A stretch of 64,000 bases of DNA from Patiria miniata (Eukaryota > Echinodermata > Asteroidea > Valvatida > Asterinidae). Location of the stretch: assembly GCF_015706575.1 (NCBI RefSeq), contig NW_024037067.1:4278884-4342883 (forward strand). The letters run 5' to 3'. Below the pieces are notes generated by a model that was not told the origin of the DNA, searched no databases, and saw only the letters and a program-made list of their open reading frames with translations. Both the position numbers and the translations under genes were made by a program. Positions within the stretch are counted from its first letter, which is position 1. Every line of letters begins with the position of its first letter. This document shows, one piece after another, positions 13,701 through 26,489 of this stretch.

Positions 13701-16206
13701 AAAGTTCTTTCAAATGTAAATTCAAATTTCCCAATGAATACAAACTGGTTTGCTTGCGCCCCGTGGGGAATTCTGAACCGTAACTTCATCTCTTCGAGCC
13801 TTTTGCAGTGGCGACGGAAATGTTTCCCGATGTCCCATGATAATCACGCTATACTCCCTCGAGATATAGAGCTGTATCTTAAATGCATTGACAGAATTCT
13901 CGTCTGTGATATAAGCAAGTGAGGTACAAGTCATAAAGGTGCGCAGTAAAATATAACACAAGTCCAGTACTTGTCCTAACCAGTATTTTGTTGATATGTT
14001 TGCTGCATATTTTAAACAGTAAGGGTAATATATACCTACTGCAAAGCAAAGGTTTCTTTAGCTTGTTTATTGCAACGAAAACCAGACACTGACTTGTTTC
14101 TCTAGTTCTTAAGAACCGACTGAAAATGTATAGTCTCTGCGCAAACAAAAGATCGTTTGAGCTTCGTCTGAATTTCCACTCATCATTGTTTTTTTCCAGT
14201 CAAGTAATGCTGATCAGATATAAATGTAACTATTGACTGATTTGAACTCAGCTGACACTGTGCGTTTTTATTGGGATAATTATATAGATCTTTAGTGCTG
14301 CGTAAAAGCGGACAAAGTCTACGGGATTTGGGAAAGAATAAGAAAAAGAAACTAGACTGTGTCTGTGTCTTTAAATAGACAGACATCTTGTGTAACTTCT
14401 TCGTTTATTCAAACTAAGACAAATGTACTGTGCAGCTTATTTGGAATTCTCCAAAATTACCAAAACTCCCAAAAATACAAAAACTGCATGAGAACACTGC
14501 AACTGCCCATCTGCCATACGTCACTGAATGTCGATGCACAAACTGAAATAACCTATCATAGCGCGAAATCTCTGCAGTGAAACAGTAGACTGCCTGCGTA
14601 ACGCCAAGCTAAATCGCCGTGTGATTGAAAGCAATTCAATCGTGAAATAAAAAAAATGGAGATTTCCCAGATCACCGTCGATGAGTTAATGTTTGGCTGG
14701 GCCGATCCCCGGGAGAGCCTGGGCTGCGTACGGCCGGTTTATTAGACGCGAGCCAGGTAACTGAAGCGAAAGAGTGATTCAGTTGGGCAAACGGGGCCAA
14801 TGACAAATTAAAGACGTTCAGAAAAGATCGTCAGCTTGACTTCTTTATCTGCAAGTTGGAAATAGGCCAACCATCGATATTCTTTGGCAATGAAGCAGCA
14901 AATGATAATCTCATCACATCTCTGCAACTTTACACTTGCAGTGCTTTCATCAGTAAATTATTGATTCACTATAGAATTAAGAGAGGGCCATTACAGATAT
15001 CCCACACATTCCATTACTGAAGAAATTCTCACGAAAATTAAAGGTAATTCAAAAACATACAATCACGGAAGATTTATCGAACCGAACTCATTCGCACAAA
15101 GTTCTAAACGGCTCCTTTAAAATTCCCAATCGAGTGAAATACCGAACTGTACTTTGCGCAGATGTATTCGTGAAAGGCAGTTGAGATTGAAGTAGTCCTT
15201 GAACATTTGTGATACACAAAAACGTACAGAGCTCTCGGTTACCCTTACCGTTACCTTTTCGATACTAACGCAGCGTTAAGTATCATTTCGCCTAATACTC
15301 GTGTATATACGTGCACTGGCTTTTAGTATTATTAAATAAACATTACGTTTCTTAGTTTATAGATTTTCCTGTCAGGTTGCTTTCTTTCTTGCTGACTTTA
15401 ATACACAAACACCCAACAGCTCGGAAAATTGCTAATTCGACGTGAAGGCATAATTCAAGTATCAACTATCATTTTGTCTTTACTCTGAGTGCACGTAAGA
15501 ATTGGTTTTCGAGTACTTCACATTTCAATAAAGAACTTTTTATCTTGCAGAAAAGAAAGGACACCTATAGCTTATGCACTGGGAAATAGCTCGTGTCATT
15601 TTAAATTGGCTAATTCAACATGAGCTCACTTTCAAGTATCATCCTGCCTTATTCTGCAAGTATCAGTAATGGTTTCGAGTCATAAATGGCACTGCATACA
15701 CAAATACACTATGTTCTGAAGTGTACGAGTTCTCATTTTCAATTAGGTGCTCGTGCGCGCTAACGCATTTCGGGGATACAAAAAGGCAATGTATACACAA
15801 ACAGCAAACAGCGCGTGTCGTTGCTCATTCAACGTATACACATTTCAAGTACCATTGTCCCTTCTCTGCAATTATCCGTTTTGGTTTCGAATAAATAAAT
15901 AGTACCGCTACACAAATAAACTACCGTAGGTTCTGTACTGTACCAAGTTCTCATCTCAACACCGTATTTTTGGAGAGTTTATCTTGATGACTGTTGACAA
16001 TCACTGGAGAAATCGTGAGGAACGAGAGCGATGTTATCGACAGGCACGGTCGTTTTGGAGGCAGCCAAATTAGGACGGCGCTGCCACATTTAATGTAATT
16101 AGGTGAAGTAGGACAGGAAAGCACAGGGACGCCTCGGGCATGGCCAGATAAAATCGGTATATACTGCCGCTATACACGGCTAAGGACAACACTGGGACAA
16201 GTTTGT
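7768..16206. other. Long stretch without recognised genes
   Basis: Apart from the tandem duplication at 9796 and a G-run at about 10298, I see no repeat or gene. The frame at 12578-12889 and those at 13467-14580 resemble no protein I know. A more GC-balanced patch at about 14690-14830 and balanced patches at 12290-12600 could be conserved non-coding DNA; this is only an impression. Confidence 0.4.
9796..9884 (+). repeat. Two-copy tandem duplication (45-bp unit)
   Basis: The unit beginning CACATTGGTTCT and ending TCAAACGAT occurs at 9796-9840 and 9841-9884 with a single C/T difference plus the trailing G. This is a recent local duplication in non-coding sequence. Confidence 0.9.
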
Positions 16207-16517
16207 TTTAATTATTTATTTATTCTATGTCTTTGGGATGATGAAAACAAGGGTTGCTCAAAAGGGCACACGCAATGTAGATCAGAAACTAAGAGAACTC
16301 GTTTATTTATTAAATTCCTAGTTTAACTGGAATCCACTCCGATGGGGCCCATTACAGAGAAGAGGGAACCCAGAAGAATGTTCTGAGGAAAATCCACACA
16401 ATCCAATGGGGACTGAAAACCAAATCCACTTATTGGCCCAGTCAGGAATCGAACCCGGGTCACAGCGGTGGAAGCTACGGGCGAAGAAAGTACAACTACG
16501 CCAACTGAATCATACGG
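16207..16517 (-). mobile_element. tRNA-derived SINE, family B, copy 1
   Basis: On the minus strand the head reads CAGTTGGCGTAGTTG (box A-like) and GGGTTCGATTCC (exact box B, complement at 16445-16456), the layout of an internal Pol III promoter. The body matches 20693-20983, including the CCAGAAGAATxTTCTGxGG stretch. The tail is a TTTA-rich run at 16207-16230. The truncated LINE downstream does not obviously share its 3' end. Confidence 0.8.
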
Positions 16518-16539
16518 AGAACACAGTGAAGACATTCAG

Positions 16540-16650
16540 TTTTGAGATGTGGATGAAAACCCCGGAACTTAATCCAGGGGAAATCCACAGAATGACAATC
16601 CAATCCAAATCAGTCAAGACGGGATTCGAACTTCGGTCACAGGGGTGAAA
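16540..16650 (-). mobile_element. Partial tRNA-derived SINE, family B, copy 2
   Basis: A second, more divergent head in the same orientation as copy 1. Its complement holds CCCTGTGACCGAAGTTCGAATCCCG (box B GTTCGAATCCC) followed by the family's GGATTT..CCCTGGATT section. It may be a tandem or head-to-tail relic. Confidence 0.55.
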
Positions 16651-17468
16651 GATGTGAGGAGTGTATTAAAGCGCCAATATGAAATTCAGAAAGATAGGTA
16701 CGAAGTACGGCCATATTTGCGCAGTGTCTTTCACGGGGTACTTTCACCAACTCCATTTTCGGGGTACTGTTTAATTAAGCTTCATGTTTATGACATTCAA
16801 TCACACCTGACCTTTATCCTGTCCACATCTGAACTGGACAACGTCACAAAGCAAATTCTCAGCATAGTGAGAGGAGAAAAAGATCATACCAAAAATTCGA
16901 GACACTCAAGAAAGTATTTGAAGGACTACTGACACTGGGAACACTGAAAAATCTTCTTCCTCTATCTTGCCAAACATTGTCCACACCATTTTCTTCACAG
17001 GTCAGCACGCATCACACATAATCTTGACGAAACTTGATGAATATATCCCTTCAAGACTCTGGGAGGCAATTGATAAATGAGGTGGGAGGCGGAAGTATAA
17101 GAACAGGTTAACCAGCTTACACCCACTCGTTGCAGTGATGAAAAACCACGCTATCAATACACGTCGGTGAATGACCTGCATGCACTCATCACGGGGTGAA
17201 GCCCGTTATGATTGAAGCACTGACAAATAGCCGATCGAGCATTGCAACTTTAATAAAATATATTGCTCAAAAAGCATTGACTAAAGTAATTGGCAAGGTG
17301 TGTATTTGAAGGAAAAAACTGTTCAAAGAGGAAACCACAATATGTATGGCAACACGGTCAGAAGGGAACTAGCAACGAATACTTGTACATAATAACCACT
17401 CTTATGTTTGAAGTTGAGCTTCCCTTGTCAGTCTTTGCTTACTTTCAAACAAAGAGATCAGATTTTTA

Positions 17469-17966
17469 ATGTGGACACTCCTTGAAAGGGCTCAGATGCC
17501 ATCCGTGGCCGTGGAACGACTCCTCTGTCAGAAGCAGATCAGATGGGTTGGCCCTGTGGTCCGAATGGAAGATGAAATATTACCCAGATCTGTTTTATAT
17601 GGCCAACTCTATCCCATGGACCCAGGACGTAAGAAGACCACGTCTTCGATACAAGGACTGCATGAAGCGGCACCTGAAGACTGGCGGTCTAGATCTGAAC
17701 ACATGGGAGGTCACTGCCTCTGACAGATGTAATTGGCGTGGAGCTGCTAGACAGGCTTCTCGGGCTGCTAATGAGACCTTATACATAGGAGGAATAAGAG
17801 GCGCCAAACGGGGAGGGAAAATATCTTTGGAGTTAACTCCAGGTCTCTCCTTTAGATGTACCGTAACAATTGCAGATTTGCCACCACTCACAGCATTGGA
17901 CTAATCTCCCACATGTGACGATACCGAAAGTCATATTCTACCTAGTGTGACCGCCATCATCATCAT
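17469..17966 (+). mobile_element. LINE 3' fragment, ORF2 C-terminus (degenerate)
   Basis: A 5'-truncated non-LTR retrotransposon. The first frame (17469 on) reads MPSVAVERLLCQ, then QIRWVGPVVRMEDEILPRSV. This is the R(L/I)RWxGHVxRM signature found after the reverse transcriptase domain of many invertebrate LINEs. Homology then moves to another frame near 17630, with RRPRLRYKDCMKRHLK followed by TWEVTASDRCNWRGAA. It returns to the first frame near 17862, where NNCRFATTHSIGLISHM matches the terminal C2H2-like motif (CxxC, SxIGLxSH). Two frameshifts show the copy is dead. The fragment runs out in a short (CAT)n tail at 17951-17966, a common LINE 3' end. The clade is not settled; an RTE-like or related clade is possible. 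No reverse transcriptase or endonuclease domain is seen upstream. Confidence 0.8.
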
Positions 17967-20692
17967 CATGATTTAATTGGTATGACATATTGTCTTTCAA
18001 CTGTACATCAAAGAGGAAGCGAGTTCAATTTAGGGTAAAAGGACCTCAGTCTTACGCGACCATGCCATTGTACTGTCAAGCCACTATCACCAACATACGA
18101 TCTTTGACATAATTTTGAAATATGTTCTGCTATGCACAATGTAACTAATTTTACATTTCCCCCGTCGTCATAGACGTCATTATAAAACAACATAGAGCAA
18201 GGTACATGTCAGTAGAGTTAATGTTTTGCCGGCATCTAGAAATAACGAGCCACCGGCATCAAAATACCGACTTCGGCATCAAAATAAGAGACCATCCATT
18301 ATGATTCAACACACTAAACCTTTCAGAAAGCAACATTCGTATGTGAAAGTCCGGTTCCAGGCAAAATAGAAGTAAAACGGATTAAAACAAATGCAGCCAC
18401 TTGATGTAGCAATTCGTCAATGTCAGACCTGGCGATTCAGGCTTTCCAGCAATATTTTATTTACAGGCAGCTGGGACAACAGTGTCACGGCAAGCAAACA
18501 TACTTTAATACACCGAGTTTACCCTTGTGTCCAAAGGTGCGGTCTCAAGCACAAAAATGAAGGGAAGAAAAAGGAAAAAGAAAAGAAATAAATAACCCGA
18601 GTAAATATTTAAGGTGTTCCTCCCCTGTTGTAATAAAATGCAAATATTTTACTTCAATCTCGTTGTCAGACTTCAATTAAAATTCAATGCTAATATTTTA
18701 TCTATGAAATCTGTACATGCATCATTAAACGTCACTGTTGTATATAATTTATTTACGTGTTATTGAAAATGTATGACTTTATTTGAGATTGTTGGCACAC
18801 ATATGCCTTTTTACTTACAATCCATCGCTAAAAACTGGTGTGAGTAATTTTGTGAATGATAAGATTTGATAAGTTTTAAATGTCAGAATGTTTTTTTTTT
18901 AGTGCAAACAGGTTAAGGAAAGGCTTATTACTGCCCAAAGCTTGATCATGGTCACTTACTTAACACAGGCTGCAGGCATGAAAGCAACGTATCAAGTTGT
19001 ATGTAACAAATCGAAGTCTTCATTTGGTTTGATTGACTCAACTATACTGACATTTGAAACATAAGCCAAAGTCTACGTCCAAAGGGTTCAATATGTGGGA
19101 GTTTTGAAGATTTTCTACTCCGAAGTCTAGAAGTGGGGATAAGTGGAATGAAATGTGAGCTGAAGATTTTGTGTAAACAGGAAATATACATTGGATTTCC
19201 CCCCTCAGAAACAATCTGAAGTATTCTTATGAAACAAAGACCAAAAAGAAAAAGAAAAAAAAAAGTCATGACACTGTTTTGTATGAACCCTTTTTTAATT
19301 TATGTAATCCGAATTGCATTACAAAATATTGTTATTTTTTTTGACAACAATCAACATGATCATTTATTTATTCATCAAGTCTACTCGTGGTTTTCGTAAG
19401 TTATTGTACAGATTAAAACGTAAAATAAAAGAAAACAAAACAAATACTACTGTTATAAAACATAACAAAACATGAACAAAACAAAACAACACAAATAAGA
19501 ATCTATTGTACACCACCCCAGCCAGTTAAATGTTTGTGTTGATAAGGTCTTTTCAGAGATGTTTAAATTCTATTCCATGGCTTTATAGAACCATTGGTTG
19601 TTTGCTCAATGCTGCAGTAACTGAACATAGGCCTAAGCTATGGGGATTTGGTTCAACTAGCCAACAACTGAGTTGTACAAATAGAGCATGCGCTAGATAT
19701 ACTATGATTTGTGGGTAAATGCAATTACTCCTTTCAATAAATAGTTCCATTGGGCTTCGCAAATGTAACTGTAGATATCGTTAGTCTTTGTGTGCCCCTA
19801 ATGGATTAGATACACAAACATACTCTGGTCTCCATAGGCATGCAAGGCCTGTTCATTGTGCAGGAGGATGTGTGTTATGATTATGATTGATGAGGCAACA
19901 CAAATGCTCCATGTACAATCCGTTAAAAGTTTGTGTTGCCAGAGTAGAGAGAATTCTATGACATTGGTTTTTGGTCACATCTGACGGAACACAACCCCTG
20001 TATCTTAAATAAGCAAAGCTTTCTAGCTTTTCACTGATACTACCTGAGAAAATAGTTCAATCCAAAAATGGATACCGAGGTATCCAGTTGGATTGTGGAA
20101 AAGTAACCAATTCAGATGCATGATCCTCAAGGAAAACTCCTTTAAACTCCTTTAAAAACCTGACTCTAATTATTTTGCACCAACTCTAACAACTGCAAAT
20201 TCTGGGCCTATGTGGTCAAGACGTATCAGTCTTTTGAATGCAATCAACAGCTAAGCTGTCAAAGCTTAATTACGCAAGTACTTACGGTGTCATGACCCTT
20301 AATGAGGCAAAGGCAAGGGAGCTACTTAATGTGGACATTCTCAACAACGAACTTCGGAAAAACCTTCCGTTCTTTTCACTCAATTTGCCTCGGAGAGTCA
20401 ATGTGTTAATAATGAACAGATAAATGTGGGTCATTCAGACCACAGCAGACACTGCTAGATTAAGACTAATGTACCTGCTTATCTTGGCCTATCCCTGTTC
20501 CCTATCTGAAAGCATAGTGGAGCATCTCTTCGATGGAAGTCAGCTTCTCCCGGGGTTTGCCGTTCTTTTCTCCTCTTACCTTCTCCTCCGCATCAATCTT
20601 GAGCCAATGAGAGTAAGATACTGGTCTGGAACCTGAAAGCACAGTGGGCAAAGTGACATGTCTTAGGATAAGCAAACTTAAAGTCAGGTCTT
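17967..20692. other. No gene recognised
   Basis: AT-rich DNA with A/T runs near 18890 and 19250. Frames at 19530-19718 and 20238-20423 have no recognisable domain. Confidence 0.45.
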
Positions 20693-20983
20693 ATTTAGTT
20701 ATTTCTTTGTTTATTTATTTATGTCTTTCTGGTAATGAAACCAAGGATTCCTCAAAAGCGCCATATACACTGTAGCTCAAAAGAAGAAACCTGTGAGAAG
20801 AAGACAAGGAGCAGAAATAACAGTTTTAGAGGTGGGAGGAAAACCCCAGAAGAATATTCTGGGGAAACCCATGGAATCAGGTAGGGGCTGTACCCAATCC
20901 ACTTGTGGACCAGGGCAGGAATCGAACCCATGTCGCAGCGGTCAAAGGCCAGGAAAGTAAGCACTGTGCCAACCTGACTCCCC
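20693..20983 (-). mobile_element. tRNA-derived SINE, family B, copy 3
   Basis: The best preserved copy. The minus-strand head is GGGGAGTCAGGTTGGCACAG (box A within TTGGCACAGTG) and box B is GGGTTCGATTCC (complement at 20918-20929). It ends in a (TTTA)n-type tail at 20693-20725. About 15 bp beyond the head lies an ACAAGTC repeat. Confidence 0.85.
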
Positions 20984-20997
20984 TAAGGTCCTGGATC

Positions 20998-21124
20998 ATG
21001 AGTCACAGGTACAAGTCAGTCACAAGTCATCCAGCCTCAAGTCAAGAGACAAGCTATTAGAGAGGAATGCGACAAAACTTCCTTTGCCATTCATCCCTGT
21101 CATTTGTGACTTTGCTTGACTTCA
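20998..21124 (+). repeat. ACAAGTC-rich dispersed repeat, copy 1
   Basis: Holds ACAAGTCAGTCACAAGTCAT, CAAGTCAAGAGACAAGCTA and CCTTTGCCATTCATCCCTGT. The order of blocks is shared with 45905-46030 and, inverted, with 35185-35325. Probably a non-autonomous element or a piece of one; no ends were identified. Confidence 0.65.
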
Positions 21125-22107
21125 ACTCTGAATGAACAGTGCAGCATCTCACTGATAAAGGCTGCCTTGAGTGGTATTTTGGGATGTTCAGGTGTACCGA
21201 ACGACTTTGTTTTAGTTTTACTTTGTGAAATGCTTTGCTAGCCCCTGCCCTTCTTTGCAGGTTTTTTTCAGGTTTTACTGATTAAGCTTTCCTGAATTTG
21301 ATAAAATCGAAAATCAATTTGAACTTGACGATATCTAAAGTAACTAATTGGTTAATGATTCATGAAATTCTTTTTCAACAAGGTGTACATTTTGTTCAAC
21401 ATTCATTGACTTCTATGTATGATGGGCCCTTTAACACGGCATAGTTAGAAGCATGGCACAGATTTTATCGTAGAGGTTGACGATATCACTTTCACACAAT
21501 GCAGGTGATTTATGGAAACACAAGGTCCACAGACTTACGCACTTGATCTGATAGCATGAGGTATCTCATTGCTCTAAAAAATTAATCATAACGACTGAGT
21601 CTGTGTTTTAACATATCCATAGTCGGGGCTTTCTTAAACAAACCTCTGCTTAAGTAAACCGTTACAAAACATTGAAAACATTTCCTGTTTTTATCCAGTG
21701 AGAGATGTTTTACCACGTAACTCCCTAGGTATTTTAGCTACCTAAATCCACCTAAATCCACCCGAGTCACTGACTGTGCTGTAAACAACAAGGTACTGTG
21801 CACTGACCTGGGAAAAGGAGGCCGGTCTAGACAAGCTGCTTGAATGGATTCTTTTATATTAACTTGTTGTATTCCAAGTGCACTTTTTTCCTTTTTTGGG
21901 GGTTAAATATGGCACTTCCCTTTTAAACAGTGAATGGCAGTGCTATTAGATTTGTTTGACAACAATTGGGGTATGAATTAGCCCCAATCAAAGTAATTTT
22001 TAGTTGGGCTGTGCAGTCTGTATCCATCAAAATTCAGCAAAACCAGTTTAGATTTAAGAGGATTCAGAGCTGCAGGTGGAAGAGGTAAGTAATAAGCCAG
22101 TTCAGTA
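21125..22107. other. No feature seen
   Basis: Unique AT-rich DNA with no supported gene or repeat. Confidence 0.5.
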
Positions 22108-22115
22108 ATGCTGCA

Positions 22116-22411
22116 CATGGGCGTTGCGAGGGGGGGGGGGGGGCAAGGGGGGCACTTGCCCCCCCCCCCCCCCCCCCTGGAAAAGCACAAAAAAAGAAGA
22201 AAGAAAAAAAAGGAAGAAAAAAAAAGAAAAGAAAAGAAAAGGAAAAGAGGCGCGAAGACAAAGTGGTGTAAATTTAATGAGTTGGGGGGGGGGGCAAAAT
22301 GTCCCTGCCCCCCTCTAAAACTGATAAATCGAGAATGTGTTGAGAAATACAAGCATTTTTTGGCAAAAAAATGTTTGCCCCCCTCTAGAAAAAATCCTGG
22401 CGACGCCCATG
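22116..22411. mobile_element. hAT-type MITE with G/C-run interior
   Basis: A 296-bp element. It starts CATGGGCGTTGCGAGG and its right end in complement is CATGGGCGTCGCCAGGA. It is flanked by an 8-bp near-duplication, ATGCTGCA (22108-22115) and ATGCTGCG (22412-22419), the duplication length of hAT transposons. The interior has long G and C runs and a purine-rich A/G tract. Glycine-, proline- and lysine-rich open frames there are products of the repeats, not genes. Confidence 0.8.
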
Positions 22412-22419
22412 ATGCTGCG

Positions 22420-25400
22420 CATGCGCAAAATGATATAGGTCACAGGTCATTCAGGATAATCAAACACTCATTGAAGTCACATGAACGCACAGGGAGACGT
22501 CGCAAGACGCACACACGTTAATTACGGGCAGCATTGGCGTTTGCGTAACATCGCGTCAGCGATTTGATCCCGAATGACTACTTCATTGAGATAACAAACT
22601 GGATTATTTATTGTTATCATTTTCTGCAGCTTGAACCATAGCTCCTTGTCTACTGAACTGAAAGAAGAAAAACAACCGACTAGGCTTGATCAATTTCTAT
22701 TCCTTACCCTTTATATAAAATCAAAATATTGTCACAATTGAAGCAATAACTGTATTTGGCGACGCAAATCCTGCCTCATTGGCAGTGCATCATGGGACAG
22801 AGTCAACATCTGTTTGTTGACACTGCCGGATACTTTTGAGTGGACATGGACCATGGTAGTTTTATATATTTCATTTATGCATGCTTTTATTAGGAAATTT
22901 ATGATTTGAATATAAATTTTTATGCAGGAAGGTTTTTTATTGCATAAACGGGTCCTTGTGTGTATGATACGGCCCATAAACAATGATGTATGCTTGGTTA
23001 TCTGTAGGAGAAAATATGCAGGAAGTCGACCTTGAAAATAAAGGCACTTGTAAATCAGTAGGGCTCTAGCTGCACTTTCTGGAAATTTTAATTAAAATTC
23101 AGAGATTTCAATAGTATATTATTCAACCGCTGTGGCTATTTTTTTTACTAACAGTGTACCAGTCGAAAAAAGAGAGTAAAATGCTAGTCATGAAGGAAAA
23201 TGTACAACCTTCCGCTCCAAGTCCAATGTCAAGATTAATTTTCCAATGATCAATACTTAGGTGAGCAATACACACTTTGGCGTGAAGGTTGGGATCATAT
23301 TCATTCACAAAATAACCTTCATCTATTTTCAGGTGGCTTGATTAATCAATACTTGTGTAACTCCCAAAGGCCACGTTGGATATAGACCTTAATTGAGGCC
23401 GAGGTTACGGTAAACTGCTATGCGCTGAAGACAAAAGGTAATATCATTTAATACTTAAGCTATTGAGCGAGTGTTACTTGCAACCAAGATAACCTTCCCT
23501 CTAAGAAAAAAAAATGGATATTTCAAAATCACATAACTGATTACCAGGTGTATTAAATTAAGGCAAAATAAATCGAGTTATCAGTTTAGCTATTAAAGGA
23601 AAAATGAATAGGAAGGCAAAGGCCTTAAATTTTCAAAATGGCCTCCAAGATCATTTTCCGAGTTCACTGTTGCTATAGCCTCTCCAGCCATCATTATTCC
23701 CCCCTTCATAAAAAAAACCCACCAACTTTCCTGGCTGAATGTAAATTTGCAATTTAGATGAATTCTTTTTCTCATTTATACAATTTTCAATTTTCAACCC
23801 TGACCCTCAGATATTTCAAAATCAACAAGAAGGGTTAGGAGGATTTCCCAAGATTAAGCAAAGTACAAGCATGTGTGGAGCCTAGGTACAGTTACTTGTG
23901 GTATTAGGTTTCTCTGCAGACAGTGTAGAGTGAAACATTTCAGGAGCCAGGTGTTTCCTCGCAAAAAATGTCAAAAAGAGTGTGTTAACTGAGGCAATTT
24001 ATTTCAAAAGAAGTTATAGATTGATTTATTCATTCCATTTCTTTACCCAAGGGATGCCCAGTTAAAAACTGGTTTCCATTGGGGCCCTGCATACATGTAC
24101 ATACTAAATTATTAAAATGATGTTCAGTACAGTTAAACTCATAAGGAAAAGTACAGTACTGGGTAGAGATACTTGCCCCAATTTTACTGATAATAAGGTG
24201 GCAAAAAGGTGATGCATTATACATCATGAAGTCTGCATTTTTTATAGCTGTATATGCAAAAGAGAACACAAATAATGCATTCCCTTTCCTCTTTGATGTT
24301 TCCTCCACTGCCTCTAGGCATACCGAGAGGAAACCTTCATGCCATCAATGCCAAGAGAATCTGTTTTAAAATTCATGTTTGCAGGTTATCAATCACTTAA
24401 CAGAATTCATAGAGGCAAAGAATGGAGCATTTGAGGTGTTGGGTGACAGGGCCAGAGTGTAAGATAGACCCTGAGGTGTCAGGGATCGTTCCTGTTCACA
24501 CTTGAGGGGATGGCATTAGTTTTCATACATTGCGTCTCTATTTTCATATTACAACAAATAGATCAAGTGTACGTGTTCTCAACTAAAATCTCGGTGGGAG
24601 GGGGAGGGGGGAAGGGGAGGGGGCTCAAGTGGCTTATGGAAATGCTACGAGTTTGTAATTTGTGAGGACTTGATTTTTAGATATATTTGGAAAAATTTCC
24701 GGAAAGTTCCACTGCTGCCAAACTCTTTTTCATTTTAGTTTACAGTGAGCAGGGGAATCAATTCATACTATCATTGATATTTTTTGTGTGGTGTACAAGT
24801 AAATATCATGATTACTCTAGCAGGAAAAAAAACGGGGACTCTGAGATAAAAAAAAATGCCATGCACAAGCATTTACACTTACCCGCAGACAATGAGGCTA
24901 AACGAGCAAAAATCAACTTCTCTGAAATGTATTTCTCAGGCTAAGGAGTCTGGAGTCATGATATGAGCAGTCTTGTATTGCAAACTCTGTGTCAATAACA
25001 CTCCCAGTGAACACTTTGTACATCTCGATCTACACATTCCCATCTGAGGAACTGTATGTACACATGCATTAGATGGACACCGATACAGGCAATTGGAAAA
25101 AAATCAGTCCCAGAATCTCTGCTGTGCACTTTTTATCGGTGCGAACTGCTGCTACTAATCAATAATTGCAATTGGAGTCAAAAAGTACAGCCACTGCTCT
25201 CTCTGGGATAGACATTTTTTGTGCGAAGGCCTTAATTTGCACAGGGCTTGACTTGCTCAAGGCTGAAGACTCATCCGTTCTACCTGATGCGGAACATTCA
25301 ATGAGAGGGGGGCACGAAAGCATGCTTACATGTACCAGTTCAATAAAGCCAGAAATAATGTTGATGCACATTAGGAGTTGGTTCATTTTAAGGCTGACTG

Positions 25401-25518
25401 CCCTCACCCATTCCAATTTGTCATAGCGCAACATGTTTCCCACTGCCAATTTGCACAAGTGGAACACATTTACATGTACGGTAGATTCAATTTACATTCC
25501 AGTTCACATGTAGTAGTA
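22420..25518. other. No gene recognised
   Basis: Only the G-rich tract at 24595-24623 stands out. Short frames here match nothing I know. Confidence 0.45.
24595..24623 (+). other. G-rich tract with G-quadruplex potential
   Basis: Five or more G-runs of three to six bases separated by single A or AA. This is a sequence-only prediction of quadruplex potential; no gene or promoter was recognised nearby. Confidence 0.5.
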
Positions 25519-25522
25519 CATG

Positions 25523-26253
25523 TGTGACGGGTTAAAATATACCCCCCTTAATTTTCATTAGTTCCTTTATGTAGTAGTTCCTTTAATCTGTTATAGTTCC
25601 TTTAATCTGTATTAGTTCCTTTAAACATGATTACATAACAAATATCGCTCCGCCACCTACCGTAAAATAGTTCAACTAGATCCGGCAACCTTCCCGCCAC
25701 GCCACATTCAAACACTGATTCGATCGAAAACATCACCCTGTTTTACTCTCTCACAGGTAATTTATATTTTGCTTATTTTATTCTCATCTTTATAATTATC
25801 TCCATTGATATGCATTCTTACTTTTATTATCAACTTACCTTTTACTTGTACATTCATTATCTTGCATTTATATTTAACATTTGTGGCATTTACTGTAATT
25901 TTTGGAACAATGATTTGGCTGCAAGATGGCAGCCAATGCCGATTGTCTGGCGCGAATCGTTTTTTTGGTTAAATTATTGCAGTTCATTCGTGATTTAGCC
26001 ATGTCTTATTATTTACATTGAAGTTGCATTTATTTGATTGGATAATTTAGTAGATTGTTAGGTTTATCTTTACATGTACATTTGGTTTGGATTTTTAACT
26101 GTTTATTTAAATAATTGTTAGCCACATTCAAACACTGATTCGACCGAGTAACATCACCCTGTTTTACTCTCTCACAGAATAAAGAACCAACGTCAAAGTG
26201 AACTGGCCGTATTCCAAGTGTCCCTATTTTCGACGTCGATTCCCGGTGTCACA
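25523..26253 (+). mobile_element. Probable solo LTR (LTR retrotransposon fossil)
   Basis: A 731-bp segment starting TGTGACGGG and ending GGTGTCACA, giving TG...CA termini with short inverted ends. It is flanked by CATG on both sides (25519-25522, 26254-26257). An AATAAA lies at 26178, about 75 bp from the right end, as expected for the R/U5 part of an LTR on this strand. Inside, a 56-57-bp block is present twice (25701-25756 and 26121-26177), and a short AGTTCCTTTAATCTG tandem lies near the left. No internal coding region or second LTR is present, so it is a solo relic. A Ty3-like family is possible, and age cannot be judged from one LTR. Confidence 0.55.
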
Positions 26254-26489
26254 CATGTATGAAGTGGCGTCCACAATACCCGAGACAGTTTACCAATTCC
26301 TATTGGTCTAGAGCCTCTCAAGTGGCTGGTTTTAAACCGCCGGTAAAACACCGCTGCGTTCCGCGCCACACATGCGCACGTCAAGGAGATTTTTAGCACT
26401 ACGCCCGCAGGGTACATACCGTAGACATGGCCACAGCAGTGTTTTACAAAACATGAAGTAAAATTATTGAACAAAAGGGATTTTTGAAT

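Noticed and set aside
19530-20423. Frames suspected to be LINE remnants
   Set aside because: I could not find any reverse transcriptase, endonuclease or C-terminal LINE motif in them.
22064-22521. Glycine/proline- and lysine-rich open frames
   Set aside because: They translate the G, C and A/G runs of a hAT-type MITE.
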